DNA of 64,000 nucleotides from Nitrosomonas oligotropha. GTDB lineage: Bacteria; Pseudomonadota; Gammaproteobacteria; Burkholderiales; Nitrosomonadaceae. The position numbers and the translations under genes were made by a program. Where the stretch lies: NCBI RefSeq assembly GCF_009833085.1, contig NZ_QRBZ01000011.1, positions 1 through 64,000 on the forward strand, read 5' to 3'. Positions 1 through 9,342 of this stretch are shown piece by piece (the stretch's first letter is position 1; each line of letters starts with the position of its first letter). Under the pieces are notes generated by a model that was given only the letters and a program-made list of their open reading frames with translations, was not told the DNA's origin and searched no databases.

Positions 1-1
1 A

Positions 2-88
2 CAAATCATCACCCGTTACTCCAACCTGACCGATGTGATCTGGAATGGTCAAAGCAAAGAAATTCTGAACAACCGGATCGTTCCTTGA
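2..88 (+). CDS. 3' end of an unidentified gene (partial)
   Basis: The frame starting at base 2 is open to a TGA at 86-88 and gives 28 C-terminal residues ending NNRIVP. The beginning lies outside the window. A strong hairpin starts 20 bases after the stop, which supports a genuine gene end. The fragment has no motif I recognise, so no function is given. Confidence 0.5.
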   Translation, partial: QIITRYSNLTDVIWNGQSKEILNNRIVP

Positions 89-108
89 TCCATTCTCTGT
101 TACTGTAA

Positions 109-146
109 ACTAAACCCGCTGCCTAAACTCTGGCAGTGGGTTTAGT
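109..146 (+). terminator. Rho-independent terminator-like hairpin
   Basis: A 15-bp stem (109-123 with 132-146, one G-U pair) closes an 8-base loop, just after the partial gene that ends at 88. The following bases are only partly T-rich, so termination is likely but not certain. The stem works in either direction; the gene order favours the plus strand. Confidence 0.7.
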
Positions 147-236
147 TCTGTCCATAGTCATCTTTACTCATTTCACGCTGATAAATCTTCCGGTGAGTTT
201 GAATAATTTCATGCGGCATATCTGTATTCTTACATC

Positions 237-674
237 ATGGAAGATTTGACAACCGCCATTCAACAGTGGATCTCGACCGAAACATTGATCGCGCTTTCGA
301 TCGCTTCAATCATTGGCTTCATTGGTTCTCTCATCGCCATTCCATGGATTCTGATCCGGTTGCCGAGTGATTACTTCGATCTGCGCGTTCCCCGTCACTG
401 GATGAGAGCGCATCACCCCGTGTTGAGGGTGATTGGATTAATCATCAAAAATATTGTCGGCGTAGTTTTTCTGATTGCGGGTATCTTAATGCTGTTTTTG
501 CCCGGGCAAGGGATATTGACGATGCTGATCGGTATTTCTTTCATGGATATTCCATACAAGCGTGAGCTTGAAGTCCGGATTGTCGGGCAACCCGCGGTAT
601 TTAACGCCATCAATGCCTTGCGCCATAAATTCAATAAACCGCCACTCACACTGGCTGTATCTTCCAAAAGGTAA
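237..674 (+). CDS. Small inner-membrane protein, PGPGW-like
   Basis: This 145-residue protein has two clear hydrophobic stretches: about residues 18-40, and a longer one at about 69-105. The second contains LPGQGILTMLIGISF, which resembles the proline-glycine motif of PGPGW-type putative transmembrane proteins. The ends are basic (DLRVPRHWMRAHHP in the middle, SSKR at the C-terminus). No catalytic motif is visible and the function is unknown. No convincing ribosome binding site precedes the ATG. It sits alone between a terminator and an acetyltransferase gene, so context gives no role. Confidence 0.75.
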   Translation: MEDLTTAIQQWISTETLIALSIASIIGFIGSLIAIPWILIRLPSDYFDLRVPRHWMRAHHPVLRVIGLIIKNIVGVVFLIAGILMLFLPGQGILTMLIGISFMDIPYKRELEVRIVGQPAVFNAINALRHKFNKPPLTLAVSSKR

Positions 675-745
675 AATATTTAGGGATACTTAGGCCGTCC
701 GATAGCCTGTTCATTACGCTGTAAGCACTGCATTAAACGTTTGAA

Positions 746-1267
746 ATGAGAATTGACAAGAATTACGAGCAACCCGGGATATTGCCCTTGACGGCAGGGG
801 ATGCGGATGCCATTTCAACATTGGCTGAGGCGATCTGGCGGCATCACTATGCTCATATTATTTCATTGGAACAAATCGAATATATGCTGCAGCAGCGGTA
901 TCAGCCGGAATTGATCAAGAATCAACTGTTGAATCCGGCTATTTGGTGGCGCAAGCTGATTTTGAATGAGGCGATTATCGGTTTCTCATGTTGCATGCTT
1001 ACAAATAAGCCGGGTGAGCTTAAAATAGACAAACTCTATATCCATCATGACCATCACCGTCAGGGTTACGGTGCGATGCTGGTTAACAATGCGATTCAAA
1101 TCATGCGGGAAAATAATCTGCAATCGTTGATTCTGACCGTCAACAAAGATAACCGCACCGCGATTTCGGCGTACCGGCATTATGGATTTGAAATTACAGG
1201 TGATAGTATTGTCGATATCGGCAATGGTTTTGTTATGAATGATTATTTGATGACCTGGAAAAATTAA
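746..1267 (+). CDS. GNAT-family N-acetyltransferase
   Basis: A 173-residue single-domain acyl-CoA-dependent acetyltransferase. The acetyl-CoA binding motif A is visible as KLYIHHDHHRQGYGAMLV (about residues 95-112), with the R/Q-x-x-G-x-G/A pyrophosphate loop as RQGYGA. A typical motif B follows (NRTAISAYRHYGFEIT). Length fits the family. The substrate cannot be told from sequence; it may be a small molecule or a protein N-terminus. The gene ends 20 bases before dapF and may be co-transcribed with it. The start has only a weak ribosome binding site, so the first residues are uncertain. Confidence 0.85.
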   Translation: MRIDKNYEQPGILPLTAGDADAISTLAEAIWRHHYAHIISLEQIEYMLQQRYQPELIKNQLLNPAIWWRKLILNEAIIGFSCCMLTNKPGELKIDKLYIHHDHHRQGYGAMLVNNAIQIMRENNLQSLILTVNKDNRTAISAYRHYGFEITGDSIVDIGNGFVMNDYLMTWKN

Positions 1268-1287
1268 ACCGCTTGGCGGACTGAACG

Positions 1288-2115
1288 ATGAAACTGAAAT
1301 TCACCAAAATGCAGGGCCTGGGTAACGACTTTGTCGTTCTGGATGGCATCAATCAGACCATAGCGCTCGACCGGGAGCAAATCCGCAAATTGGCGGATCG
1401 CCATTTCGGCATCGGTTGCGATCAGATATTGCTGGTTGAAAAAGCCGAAGGTCAGGCAGATTTCCGCTATCGCATCTTCAACGCCGATGGCGGAGAAGTG
1501 GAGCAATGCGGCAACGGTGCGCGCTGCTTCGTGCGCTATGTGCATGATCATGGCCTGACACAAAAAAATGAAATTCGCATCGAAACCCTCAGTGGCGTAA
1601 TATCGCCACACTTGGAAGTCAACGGCAATGTGACCGTCAACATGGGAAAACCCATTTTTGAACCGGAAGCAATCCCTTTCGCCGCTGAGAAACGTGCTTT
1701 AACTTACCCGCTTGAATTACAAGGCCAACCGGTTACAATCAGTGCGGTGTCGATGGGCAATCCGCATGCCGTGCGTGTGGTGCCGGATGTGGACAATGCG
1801 CCGGTCGATACGGAAGGCGCGCTGATCGAATCGCATCCCCGTTTTCCCAAACGGGTGAATGTCGGTTATCTGCAAGTCATGGATCGCACCCATATCAAGC
1901 TGCGTGTTTTTGAGCGTGGCGCGGGTGAAACGCTGGCGTGCGGAACGGGTGCTTGTGCCGCGGTTGTTGCGGGTATCAATCTGGGACTGTTGGATCGTCG
2001 GGTTAAAGTCAGCACACGCGGGGGTGAATTGACGATCAGCTGGCAGGGGAATGACGAACCGGTCTGGATGACCGGTCCTGCCGTCACCGTATTTGAAGGC
2101 GAAATAAATTTGTAA
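1288..2115 (+). CDS. dapF: Diaminopimelate epimerase
   Basis: Converts LL- to meso-diaminopimelate without a cofactor, for lysine and peptidoglycan synthesis. The 275-residue length is typical. Both catalytic cysteines are present in family motifs: C74 in [10 protein letters not shown] and C218 in [11 protein letters not shown]. The N-terminus [17 protein letters not shown] is the usual start of the family. The DUF484 gene follows after 14 bases and xerC overlaps that gene. This dapF-DUF484-xerC order is common in proteobacteria and implies one transcript. Confidence 0.97.
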   Translation: MKLKFTKMQGLGNDFVVLDGINQTIALDREQIRKLADRHFGIGCDQILLVEKAEGQADFRYRIFNADGGEVEQCGNGARCFVRYVHDHGLTQKNEIRIETLSGVISPHLEVNGNVTVNMGKPIFEPEAIPFAAEKRALTYPLELQGQPVTISAVSMGNPHAVRVVPDVDNAPVDTEGALIESHPRFPKRVNVGYLQVMDRTHIKLRVFERGAGETLACGTGACAAVVAGINLGLLDRRVKVSTRGGELTISWQGNDEPVWMTGPAVTVFEGEINL

Positions 2116-2129
2116 TCAATCAAGGAATT

Positions 2130-2840
2130 ATGATGAAACCGGAAGAAATCGCGCAGTATTTGCAGGAACATCCGCAATTCTTCAATGAATACGCTGACTT
2201 ACTGGCGGATATTCAAATTTCCCATCCGCAGGATGATAAAGTCATTTCATTGAATGAACGGCAAATCTTGTCATTGCGGGAAAGAAATCGCGTATTGCAG
2301 GATAAATTGCTGGAGTTGATCAGCTTTGGCGAAGAGAACGATGCCATCGGTGAAAAAATGCACCGCTTGGCCATTTCAATGCTCTCCGTTTCCAGCTTGG
2401 ACGAGCTTTTTAATGCGCTGTATTTCAGCCTGAAAGAAGATTTTGCCGTTCCGCTGGTGGCCATACGGTTGTGGAATATTGCCAATAGCGCCGCACCGGC
2501 CGTTGAATTTACGCCGGTCAGCGACGATATGCGCACCATCGCGGAAAGTCTGCCGCAGCCGTATTGCGGTAATCACGTGGCGGACGAAATCAAGCAATGG
2601 TTTGGCGAGGGTGCCGAACACCTGCATTCATTTGCGATGATTCCGATGAAAACAACGCAAACCATCGGTTTGCTGGTCCTCGGCAGCCCCGATGCCGAAC
2701 GGTTTTACCCAGAAATGGGCACGTTGCATTTAAAGCGGCTGGGTGAGCTGGTGTGTACGACGATAACCCGTTATGACCACGCCGAAGCCGTTGGCGCTAT
2801 CGCATCTCAAGATCACGCCGCCCATGAGCAGCAAACCTGA
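2130..2840 (+). CDS. DUF484 family protein (GAF-like)
   Basis: This 236-residue protein begins with the DUF484 signature of an acidic helix and the phrase EHPQFFNEYADLL (about residues 14-26). A coiled region (about 45-70) and a GAF-like alpha/beta domain (about 80-225) follow. The family has no proven enzymatic activity and lies almost always between dapF and xerC, as here. Its 3' end overlaps the start of xerC by 17 bases, suggesting translational coupling. The start is preceded by AAGGAATT, an acceptable ribosome binding site. Confidence 0.88.
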   Translation: MMKPEEIAQYLQEHPQFFNEYADLLADIQISHPQDDKVISLNERQILSLRERNRVLQDKLLELISFGEENDAIGEKMHRLAISMLSVSSLDELFNALYFSLKEDFAVPLVAIRLWNIANSAAPAVEFTPVSDDMRTIAESLPQPYCGNHVADEIKQWFGEGAEHLHSFAMIPMKTTQTIGLLVLGSPDAERFYPEMGTLHLKRLGELVCTTITRYDHAEAVGAIASQDHAAHEQQT

Positions 2841-3717
2841 GTCACTGGCCGCTGCATTTATTCATCACCTCACGCATGAGCGGCGATTGTCGCCGCTGAC
2901 CGCCAGCAGTTATGCCAGGGATATTCGTCTATTACTCAGTCATCTGAATCAAGATGACTTGGCGCAGGTGCAATCGCCGAATATCCGCCAAGTTATTGCG
3001 CAACTGCATGGCAAGGGCTTGTCGGGCAGAAGTCTGGCGCGCATGTTATCGGCCTGGCGCAGCTTTTACCGCTATTTGATCCGAAGTCACGGTTATCAGC
3101 ATAATCCCTGCATTGGCTTGCGGGTTCCCAAGTCACCGCAAAAATTACCCAATGCGCTGTCTCCCGATGAAACTGTCCGGCTGCTGACATTTTCCGCCGA
3201 TCATATCTTGGCGGTGCGCGATAGTGCGATGTTCGAATTGTTTTATTCCTCCGGTCTGAGATTGGCGGAATTGGCGCAACTTAAGCTGGCGGCTATAGAT
3301 TTTGCCGAAGGAACGGTCAAAGTGCGCGGTAAAGGCGGGAAGGAGCGCATTGTTCCCGTCGGTGATTTTGCCCTGCAAGCATTAAAAGCATGGCTTGTGC
3401 AACGCGCGCAGATCGTCAAACCGGGTGTAACCGCGCTTTTCTTATCGCAGCATGGCGATGCGATCAGTACCCGCACCATCAGTCATCGCCTCAAGGGTAG
3501 GGCCAGGCAGCAAGGAATAAACCAGAACGTGCATCCGCATATTTTGCGGCACTCCTTTGCTTCTCATTTATTGCAATCCAGCGGCGATCTGCGCGCCGTG
3601 CAGGAAATGCTGGGGCATGCGCATATCACCTCTACACAGGTTTACACCCATCTCGATTTTCAACATCTGACCAAAGTTTACGATACGGCGCATCCGCGCG
3701 CAAAAAAACGGAATTGA
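2824..3717 (+). CDS. xerC: Tyrosine recombinase XerC
   Basis: Site-specific recombinase that acts with XerD at dif to resolve chromosome dimers. The start at 2824 (MSSKPESLAAAF) gives 297 residues, the normal family size. A longer reading from 2773 adds 17 residues unlike the family. An N-terminal SAM-like core-binding domain spans about residues 5-90. All catalytic residues are present: R146 (SGLRLAEL), K170 (VRGKGGKER), H239 and R242 (HILRHSF), H265 (LGHAHI) and the nucleophile Y274 (TQVYTHLD). XerD would be encoded elsewhere. Overlap with DUF484 suggests coupled translation. Confidence 0.95.
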   Translation: MSSKPESLAAAFIHHLTHERRLSPLTASSYARDIRLLLSHLNQDDLAQVQSPNIRQVIAQLHGKGLSGRSLARMLSAWRSFYRYLIRSHGYQHNPCIGLRVPKSPQKLPNALSPDETVRLLTFSADHILAVRDSAMFELFYSSGLRLAELAQLKLAAIDFAEGTVKVRGKGGKERIVPVGDFALQALKAWLVQRAQIVKPGVTALFLSQHGDAISTRTISHRLKGRARQQGINQNVHPHILRHSFASHLLQSSGDLRAVQEMLGHAHITSTQVYTHLDFQHLTKVYDTAHPRAKKRN

Positions 3718-3748
3718 CTTCTACCGGAATCAGCCCGGTTTTATACGT

Positions 3749-3754
3749 TATAAT
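3749..3754 (+). promoter_or_regulatory. Possible -10 box for hslVU
   Basis: A perfect TATAAT lies 30 bases upstream of the hslV start, in the gap between xerC and hslV. No good -35 lies at the usual distance; a TTGACT at 3714-3719 is 29 bases away, which is too far. No sigma-32 heat-shock pattern was found. A weak ACCGG/CCGGT hairpin (3723-3740) just upstream may end the xerC transcript. Confidence 0.35.
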
Positions 3755-3783
3755 GCGATTTTGTAACGAATTAAACGAATTCC

Positions 3784-4305
3784 ATGACAACAATTGTTTC
3801 AGTAAGGCACGGACGGCAAGTGGCCCTCGGAGGAGATGGCCAGGTGACGTTGGGTGCGGTAGTGGCCAAATCCAGCGCGCGTAAAGTGCGCAGACTCTAT
3901 CACGACAAAATTCTGGCGGGATTTGCCGGCGGCACTGCGGATGCGTTCACATTGTTTGAGCGCTTTGAAGGCAAATTGGAAGCGCATCATGGACATATCA
4001 TGCGTGCCGCGGTTGAGCTCGCCAAGGATTGGCGCACCGACCGGATTTTACGCCGGTTAGAAGCCATGCTGGTGGTTGCCAACGAAGATGCTACACTGAT
4101 TGTAACCGGTGCCGGCGATATTATTGAGCCGGAGCTGGGAATTGCCGCCATAGGAAGCGGTGGGTCCTATGCGTTGGCAGCAGCGCGCGCGCTTTTGGAA
4201 AATACCGATTTACCGTCGAAGGATATTGTGAAAAAAGCCCTCACCATCGCGGGCGATATCTGCATTTATACCAACCAGGATCATATTATCGAGACCATTG
4301 ATTGA
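3784..4305 (+). CDS. hslV: ATP-dependent protease subunit HslV
   Basis: Proteolytic subunit of the HslUV (ClpQY) protease in the cytoplasm, a threonine peptidase built as a double hexameric ring. The sequence begins [20 protein letters not shown]. The predicted mature nucleophile is the threonine directly after Met1, with no longer propeptide. The GGDGQVTLG motif and 173-residue length are typical. The ATPase partner hslU follows after 91 bases. The two genes are almost always paired. Confidence 0.97.
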   Translation: MTTIVSVRHGRQVALGGDGQVTLGAVVAKSSARKVRRLYHDKILAGFAGGTADAFTLFERFEGKLEAHHGHIMRAAVELAKDWRTDRILRRLEAMLVVANEDATLIVTGAGDIIEPELGIAAIGSGGSYALAAARALLENTDLPSKDIVKKALTIAGDICIYTNQDHIIETID

Positions 4306-4396
4306 TATCCGGTAATCGCGCGATACCGTTGTAAGAATTCGCACCTGAACGGTATTTGAATACTCTATTGACACACCTATCACAGAATTTAAAACC

Positions 4397-5731
4397 ATGT
4401 CGCAAATGACCCCGCAGGAAATTGTCCATGAGCTGGACAAACATATTATCGGCCAGGATGCAGCCAAGCGTGCCGTGGCCATTGCCTTGAGAAACCGCTG
4501 GCGCAGGCAGCAGGTTGCCGATCCGCTGCGGCAGGAAATCACGCCGAAAAATATTCTAATGATCGGTCCGACCGGGGTCGGCAAAACCGAGATTGCGCGG
4601 CGTCTGGCAAAGCTCGCAAATGCACCTTTTATCAAAATTGAAGCGACCAAATTTACCGAAGTCGGCTATGTCGGGCGCGATGTCGATTCGATCATCCGCG
4701 ATCTGGCGGAAACCGCTGTTAAGGAGTCGCGCGAAAATGAAACCCGCAAAAAGCAGCCGCTGGCTGAAGACCGGGCGGAAGACCGTATCCTTGATGCTTT
4801 ATTGCCCGTTGCCAGGGATTTCGATGTGCACCACACGATCACCGAAGACCGGGATAGCACGACACGGCAGAAATTCCGCAAGAAATTACGCGAAGGTGAG
4901 CTGGACGATAAAGAGATTGAGATTGAAGTAGCCGCGCCGCGCGCCAACATGGAAATCTTCGCGCCGCCGGGAATGGAAGACTTGACCTCGCAAATTCAAG
5001 GCATGTTCCAGAATATGACCGGGGAACGCAAGAAAACCCGGAAATTGACAATCCGTGAAGCGAGGAAAATTCTTCTCGAAGAAGAAGCGGCTAAAATGGT
5101 GAACGACGAAGAGTTGAAGCTGACAGCGATCCAGAATGTGGAACAGAACGGCATTGTGTTTCTCGATGAAATAGACAAAATTGCCAGCCGGGCAGGGCAT
5201 ACCGGCGGCGATGTTTCCCGCCAGGGGGTGCAACGCGATTTGCTGCCTCTGGTTGAAGGTACAACCGTTTCGACCAAATACGGCATGATTAAAACCGACC
5301 ATATCCTGTTTGTGGCCAGCGGCGCATTTCATATGTCCAAACCTTCCGATTTGATCCCGGAGTTGCAAGGGCGTTTTCCGATTCGCGTTGAGTTGACCAG
5401 TCTGAGCGTCAGTGATTTTGAGCAGATACTCACCAATACCGATGCCTGTCTGACCCGTCAATACGAAGCACTCTTAGCCACGGAAGGGGTTAAATTGCAA
5501 TTCGGCGATGATGCAATCAAACGCTTGGCTGAAATTGCCTTTTCAGTGAATAGCAAAACGGAAAACATCGGCGCCAGACGGTTGCATACGGTGATGGAAA
5601 AGCTGCTGGAAGATATCTCATACGATGCACCAAAACACAGCGGAAAGACGATTGTGATCGATGCAGCGTATGTTGATCAGCGCCTTAAAGACTTATCGCA
5701 AAGCGAAGACTTGGCGCGCTACGTGTTGTAA
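4397..5731 (+). CDS. hslU: ATP-dependent protease ATPase subunit HslU
   Basis: AAA+ unfoldase that feeds substrates to HslV. At 444 residues it is full length. The Walker A motif GPTGVGKT lies at residues 57-64, and Walker B appears as [12 protein letters not shown] near residue 255. The family-specific I domain lies between them. The sensor-2 region [20 protein letters not shown] and the C-terminal tail LARYVL, which inserts into HslV, are intact. It ends 10 bases before the stop of a convergent PEP-CTERM gene, with no obvious terminator in the gap. Confidence 0.97.
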   Translation: MSQMTPQEIVHELDKHIIGQDAAKRAVAIALRNRWRRQQVADPLRQEITPKNILMIGPTGVGKTEIARRLAKLANAPFIKIEATKFTEVGYVGRDVDSIIRDLAETAVKESRENETRKKQPLAEDRAEDRILDALLPVARDFDVHHTITEDRDSTTRQKFRKKLREGELDDKEIEIEVAAPRANMEIFAPPGMEDLTSQIQGMFQNMTGERKKTRKLTIREARKILLEEEAAKMVNDEELKLTAIQNVEQNGIVFLDEIDKIASRAGHTGGDVSRQGVQRDLLPLVEGTTVSTKYGMIKTDHILFVASGAFHMSKPSDLIPELQGRFPIRVELTSLSVSDFEQILTNTDACLTRQYEALLATEGVKLQFGDDAIKRLAEIAFSVNSKTENIGARRLHTVMEKLLEDISYDAPKHSGKTIVIDAAYVDQRLKDLSQSEDLARYVL

Positions 5732-5740
5732 TTACTATGC

Positions 5741-6427
5741 TTATCGTGTTTTTCTGCGGTATGCCATAAAACCGAGCAACCCGAATCCGGCGAGCAACAT
5801 GCTGTAGATTTCGGGCTCGGGTACCGGTGATAGCAGACTGACATTATCCAGCGCAATGACTTCCATCACCGGTGTAAAGTGCTCGGCATTGATCCAAAGC
5901 GCGTTCAGGTTGGAAAGCACAGCGAGCAATTGCGCATCGGTGGCAAAAGCGCCGGAAAAAGTATCGGCAACCCGCCAAGTACCGGCCACGAGCGCGGCAT
6001 CGAAATGCGTCCAAGCGGCTGGCAAGCTGTTGGTGGCTTCATAAACCAGCGTCAGCCCGGCACCTTTTAAGACAATCTCGGCTTCATTGGCGTAACTTGT
6101 TCCCGCAACCACGTACCGGCTATCGAATTGAAGGTTGCCGCCAAAAGCAGCGCTTTGATCGCCGAGGAATTTGCCGGGAGCGCTAAAATATGTCCATTGC
6201 GAATCAGGATCGGCGAGCGTAATGGATCCTGCGGGTACGCCATCCGCACTATGCGTGGGCGTTAAACCGCCGGTGATGATCGACCAGCCAGAAGAACCGT
6301 CCGTTGTGAGTCCGCTCCAGCCGTCGGCATCGCTGTCGAAAGTGCTGGATACGAGCGAACTGGCGGCAATCGTGGAATAACTCAGAATAGTGAAGCAGCA
6401 TGCAACAGAAATGGCAGAGCGGATCAT
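5741..6427 (-). CDS. PEP-CTERM sorting domain protein
   Basis: A 228-residue exported protein with an N-terminal signal peptide (about residues 1-22, ending STIAAS). At its C-terminus is a PEP-CTERM tripartite signal: VPEPEIYSML, a hydrophobic helix (LAGFGLLGFMAY) and basic RRKTR. Such proteins are processed by exosortase and usually sent to the cell surface or extracellular matrix. The body is rich in Gly, Ser and Asp (DSDADGWSGL) and has no recognised enzymatic domain. A strong ribosome site (AAGGAG at 6435-6440, minus strand) fixes the start. PEPEIY differs from the PEPETY of the three other copies in the window. Confidence 0.88.
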   Translation of the reverse strand: MIRSAISVACCFTILSYSTIAASSLVSSTFDSDADGWSGLTTDGSSGWSIITGGLTPTHSADGVPAGSITLADPDSQWTYFSAPGKFLGDQSAAFGGNLQFDSRYVVAGTSYANEAEIVLKGAGLTLVYEATNSLPAAWTHFDAALVAGTWRVADTFSGAFATDAQLLAVLSNLNALWINAEHFTPVMEVIALDNVSLLSPVPEPEIYSMLLAGFGLLGFMAYRRKTR

Positions 6428-6626
6428 GAATATTCTCCTTGAGTAGGGTTTTGAAGCTGGAAGTGTTTAAACACTGTAGTGAATATAGTTTGAATTCTCT
6501 TGTTTTGTCAAATAGATAAAGTCATCATTGTAGAATCGGCTTGGACAATTGCTTTGACTCTGCTGTATGTTGAGAAGTACGAATACCGGGGCAGCAGGGA
6601 TGCCTATCCAACAGGAACGGTTAAGG

Positions 6627-6632
6627 TATAAT
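6627..6632 (+). promoter_or_regulatory. Possible -10 box for the FmdB-type gene
   Basis: A perfect TATAAT is found 36 bases before the start codon at 6669. The region at the -35 distance does not resemble TTGACA, so this is a weak prediction. It lies in the gap divergent from the PEP-CTERM gene that starts at 6427. Confidence 0.35.
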
Positions 6633-6668
6633 ACCCGGTTTCTCAATATTGGATTGTTGGAGGTCTCT

Positions 6669-6986
6669 ATGCCTATTTATGAATATCTATGCAATTCATG
6701 CGGTGCCGAGAAAGAACATTTGCAAAAAATTAACGATGCACCCATTGCGGTTTGTCCTGTCTGTGGTAGCAGCAATTATGTGAAACGTATTTCCGCGGCT
6801 GGATTTCAGTTAAAAGGAAGCGGCTGGTATGTCACTGACTTTAAGAATAATAAAACACAGAAAACGGAATCCAAAGCCAGCGCCAGCGCCAGCGCAAAAG
6901 ACAATACACAACCTGCGGCATCTGCCGCTGCGGATTCACCGGCAACGACCGAAAGCAGTTCCGCTCCCACGGCAGCTGCAGATTAA
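6669..6986 (+). CDS. FmdB-type zinc-ribbon protein
   Basis: The start MPIYEYLCNSCGAEKEH is the hallmark of the FmdB/CxxC-CxxC regulatory family. The ATG at 6669 has a strong GGAGG site at 6659-6663, so the longer reading from 6567 is rejected. Two zinc-binding pairs are visible: CNSC near residue 8 and CPVC near residue 31. After residue 55 the protein becomes a low-complexity Ala/Ser/Thr tail. Total length is 105 residues. The precise role is unknown; members are often annotated as putative regulators. In many proteobacteria it lies directly before aspS, as here. Confidence 0.9.
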   Translation: MPIYEYLCNSCGAEKEHLQKINDAPIAVCPVCGSSNYVKRISAAGFQLKGSGWYVTDFKNNKTQKTESKASASASAKDNTQPAASAAADSPATTESSSAPTAAAD

Positions 6987-7088
6987 CGGATCCGCAATAT
7001 CCGAATACAATGCGATATATGTACTTGGCTACTGCCGGTAATACCGAAAAAATCACTCATCTCATCACTCTGACTACTGAATAGAATT

Positions 7089-8870
7089 ATGCGTACAAAC
7101 TACTGTGGCGCCATTAACACCGGATATCTTGGTCAAACCGTAACTCTTTTTGGCTGGGTGCACCGGCGCAGGGATCATGGTGGTGTGATCTTTATTGATT
7201 TGCGCGATCGTGAAGGATTGGTACAGATCGTATGCGATCCGGATAACGTGGAAACATTCCAGGTTGCAGAAAAAATTCGCAATGAATATGTGCTGAAAAT
7301 TACCGGTAAAGTGAGAAAACGCCCCGAAGGAACGATCAATACCGCGTTGGTCAGCGGTGAAATTGAAATTCTGGTGGCCTCCATTGAGGTATTGAATCCG
7401 TCACTGACGCCGCCGTTCCTGATGGATGATGACAATATCAGTGAAGCGGTGCGGCTGGAACATCGTTATCTGGATTTGCGCCGTCCGGCGATGCAATCGA
7501 ATCTGCGCCTGCGGCATAGAGTGGCGATGGCGGTGCGTGTGTTTTTGGATCAACATGGATTTCTCGACATCGAAACGCCGATGCTGACCAAATCCACACC
7601 GGAAGGGGCGCGGGATTATCTGGTGCCGTCACGGGTGAATGCCGGTCACTTCTTTGCTTTGCCGCAGTCACCGCAATTGTTCAAGCAGCTTCTGATGGTA
7701 TCCGGGTTCGACCGGTATTATCAGATCACGCGCTGTTTCCGCGATGAAGATTTACGCGCAGACCGGCAACCCGAATTCACGCAAATCGATATTGAAACCT
7801 CGTTTCTGTCGGCGGATGAAATCATGTCGCTGATGGAAGAAATGATTCGCGGTTTGTTCAAAACCGTGAGCAATGTCGATTTGCCGGATCCTTTCCCGCG
7901 CCTGACTTATGCCGATGCCATGCACAAATACGGTTCGGACAAACCCGATTTGCGTGTCCCGCTGGAATTCACCGAATTAACCGACATTATGAAAGATGTG
8001 CCGTTCAAGGTATTCCGTGAAGCCGCGGAAAAACCCGATGGCCGTGTTGCGGCGCTATGCGTGCCCAGGGGCGGGGAATTGTCACGCAAGGAAATCGACG
8101 ATTACACCAGCTTTGTCGCGATTTACGGCGCCAAAGGTTTAGCGTACATCAAAGTCAATAACCTGGCCGACGGCGTGGAAGGATTGCAATCGCCGATTTT
8201 GAAATTCCTACCGGAAGAAACGATTAAAACCATTCTGGCGCGCACCCGGGCACAGAATGGCGATTTGATTTTCTTCGGCGCAGACAAAACCAAAGTCGTC
8301 AACGAATCGCTGGGTGCGCTGCGCATCAAGATCGGACATCAGCACGGACACGCTGAATCCGGCTGGAAACCGCTATGGGTTGTCGATTTTCCGATGTTTG
8401 AACGGGACGAGGAAGAAAATCGCTGGCAAGCATTGCACCATCCGTTTACATCCCCGGCTGACGGGCACGAGGACTTGCTCGAAACCGATCCGGGTAAAGC
8501 GCTTTCCAAAGCTTACGATATGGTGCTGAATGGCTCCGAAATCGGCGGCGGATCGGTGCGGATACATCGCCAGGAAGTGCAATCCAAGGTGTTCCGCGCA
8601 CTCAATATTTCCGAGCAGGAAGCGCAGGAAAAATTCGGTTTCTTGCTGGAAGCGCTGCAATACGGCGCGCCGCCGCACGGTGGGATTGCATTTGGCCTGG
8701 ATCGTATTCTGACGATGATGACCGGTTCGGAATCGATCCGGGACGTGATCGCGTTCCCTAAAACGCAGCGTGCGCAGTGCTTGTTAACGCATGCGCCCAG
8801 CACCGTGGATGAAAAACAATTGCGGGAATTGAACATCCGTCTGCGGCAGGTTGAAACCAAGCCCAGTTAA
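7089..8870 (+). CDS. aspS: Aspartyl-tRNA synthetase
   Basis: Charges tRNA-Asp (and perhaps tRNA-Asn, since non-discriminating forms are common in bacteria lacking AsnRS). The 593 residues show an OB-fold anticodon-binding domain (about 1-110) and a class II catalytic core with motif 2 at [24 protein letters not shown] insertion lies at about 290-420, and motif 3 is [14 protein letters not shown] near the end. Length matches bacterial AspRS. nudB follows after 21 bases and is probably on the same transcript. Confidence 0.97.
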   Translation: MRTNYCGAINTGYLGQTVTLFGWVHRRRDHGGVIFIDLRDREGLVQIVCDPDNVETFQVAEKIRNEYVLKITGKVRKRPEGTINTALVSGEIEILVASIEVLNPSLTPPFLMDDDNISEAVRLEHRYLDLRRPAMQSNLRLRHRVAMAVRVFLDQHGFLDIETPMLTKSTPEGARDYLVPSRVNAGHFFALPQSPQLFKQLLMVSGFDRYYQITRCFRDEDLRADRQPEFTQIDIETSFLSADEIMSLMEEMIRGLFKTVSNVDLPDPFPRLTYADAMHKYGSDKPDLRVPLEFTELTDIMKDVPFKVFREAAEKPDGRVAALCVPRGGELSRKEIDDYTSFVAIYGAKGLAYIKVNNLADGVEGLQSPILKFLPEETIKTILARTRAQNGDLIFFGADKTKVVNESLGALRIKIGHQHGHAESGWKPLWVVDFPMFERDEEENRWQALHHPFTSPADGHEDLLETDPGKALSKAYDMVLNGSEIGGGSVRIHRQEVQSKVFRALNISEQEAQEKFGFLLEALQYGAPPHGGIAFGLDRILTMMTGSESIRDVIAFPKTQRAQCLLTHAPSTVDEKQLRELNIRLRQVETKPS

Positions 8871-8891
8871 CGGGCAACCGGATGTTGGCTG

Positions 8892-9335
8892 ATGTACAAA
8901 ATACCGGTTTCTGTGTTAGTGGTGATTCATACCGCCGATTTGCAGGTTTTATTGCTGGAGCGCGCCGATCACCCCGGCTACTGGCAATCGGTGACTGGAA
9001 GCCAGGATTCTGGTGAAACACTGATACAGACAGCAACACGGGAAGTTTTTGAAGAAACCGGTTTGAACGTTGCCGATTATGCGCTGACTGATTGGCAAAC
9101 TGAAAATCGCTATGAAATTTACGAAGAGTGGCGCTGGCGCTATGGACCGGATGTCCGGTTCAATACCGAGCATGTGTTTGGGTTACGCTTACCCGGCATT
9201 GTGCCCGTCCGGATTGCCGCCCGAGAACATTTAAACTTCATGTGGCTGCCATGGCAACAAGCAGCCAGTAAGGTTTTTTCAAGCAGCAACGCGGAAGCTA
9301 TTCTCAAACTGCCGGAGCATTCGCAACCCGGATGA
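8892..9335 (+). CDS. nudB: Dihydroneopterin triphosphate diphosphatase (Nudix)
   Basis: A 147-residue Nudix hydrolase that removes pyrophosphate from dihydroneopterin triphosphate in folate synthesis. The Nudix box fits G-x5-E-x7-REUxEExGU exactly, starting GSQDSGE and ending REVFEETGL (about residues 37-59). The N-terminal KIPVSVLVVIHT and WQSVTGSQ are typical of NudB. The aspS-nudB neighbourhood supports the assignment. It could be another Nudix enzyme, but the context makes NudB most likely. Confidence 0.88.
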   Translation: MYKIPVSVLVVIHTADLQVLLLERADHPGYWQSVTGSQDSGETLIQTATREVFEETGLNVADYALTDWQTENRYEIYEEWRWRYGPDVRFNTEHVFGLRLPGIVPVRIAAREHLNFMWLPWQQAASKVFSSSNAEAILKLPEHSQPG

Positions 9336-9342
9336 AAATTCG

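Noticed and set aside
3714-3754. A -35/-10 pair TTGACT and TATAAT before hslV
   Set aside because: The spacing is 29 bases, far from 16-18, so they are not a normal pair; only the -10 is kept as weak.
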